A stretch of DNA of 27,480 nucleotides from positions 1-27,480 of the forward strand of contig URVC01000062.1 of the NCBI GenBank assembly GCA_900551245.1, written 5' to 3'. Positions within the stretch are counted from its first letter, which is position 1, and every line of letters starts with the position of its first letter. Positions 27,332 to 27,480 of this stretch are shown piece after piece. The stretch comes from an uncultured bacterium. Lineage in GTDB: Bacteria; Verrucomicrobiota; Lentisphaeria; Victivallales; Victivallaceae. The position numbers and the translations under genes are program-made. A model generated the notes under the pieces. It did not search any database, had not been told where the DNA came from, and was given only the letters and a program-made list of their open reading frames with translations.

Positions 27332-27480
27332 GTCGGGTCTTCCCGTCGGCGTCAGGGGAACAATGCCATTCTTCCTCCCCGGAAGACACAAGGCCGCACG
27401 CGGGGGGAATTCAAGTTTGGAGATCGTGTATGCCCAGTGAGCCCCATCTAGAAATCCTCCCGAAGTGAGATTACCTTGCC

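Noticed and set aside
27352..27447. A 31-codon minus-strand ORF with a GGGAGGA sequence before its ATG
   Set aside because: Too short, no recognisable features, and converges on the esterase terminator; one purine-rich match is weak evidence.

Overview
The window looks like a chromosomal segment from a Lentisphaerae/Victivallis-type bacterium of the PVC superphylum. This is an inference from gene style. It carries pseudopilin-like proteins with an FTLIELLIVIAIIAIL N-terminus, repeated GntR-headed/LacI-bodied regulators, very large secreted glycoside hydrolases, and a housekeeping core that is visibly GC-rich. No rRNA, tRNA, CRISPR array, transposase or phage gene was recognised.

Layout. (1) 1-1181, minus strand: a GntR/LacI hybrid regulator with a consensus promoter, followed at the left edge by the first seven codons of a probable pseudopilin. 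(2) 1182-1594: divergent intergenic region. (3) 1595-10011, plus strand: housekeeping block of pnp (polynucleotide phosphorylase), a GT4-type glycosyltransferase, leuS, a yebC-family regulator/translation factor and an unusually short uvrC. Hairpin terminators or inverted repeats lie between several of these genes. (4) 10012-10497: non-coding, ending in a perfect TTGACA-N17-TATAAT promoter. (5) 10498-18821: a four-gene operon of cytosolic BNR/sialidase-like protein, GntR/LacI regulator, pseudopilin-like protein, and a 1586-residue secreted GH2-like protein. (6) 18822-25088: a possible small ORF or gene remnant, a third GntR/LacI regulator, a second pseudopilin-like gene with its own promoter, and a secreted GH42-like clan GH-A enzyme. 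(7) 25089-27331: a secreted sialate O-acetylesterase with its own promoter and a strong terminator. (8) 27332-27480: nothing assignable.

How the genes fit together. The accessory half reads as two adjacent glycan-utilisation cassettes with the same order: one-component sugar-responsive regulator, then a pseudopilin-like protein, then a very large exported glycosidase. The left-edge regulator is also followed, after a 25-base gap, by what looks like a pseudopilin start, so the regulator-pseudopilin pair probably occurs three times in 27 kb. The sialidase-like protein and the sialate O-acetylesterase suggest host-type, possibly mucin, glycans, but the substrate is not shown by the sequence. The repeated cassette is the most interesting feature. 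Other points worth checking are a UvrC lacking about 115 central residues, a GH2-like protein that seems to lack the usual acid/base glutamate, and pseudopilins lacking the glycine normally required before the cleavage site.
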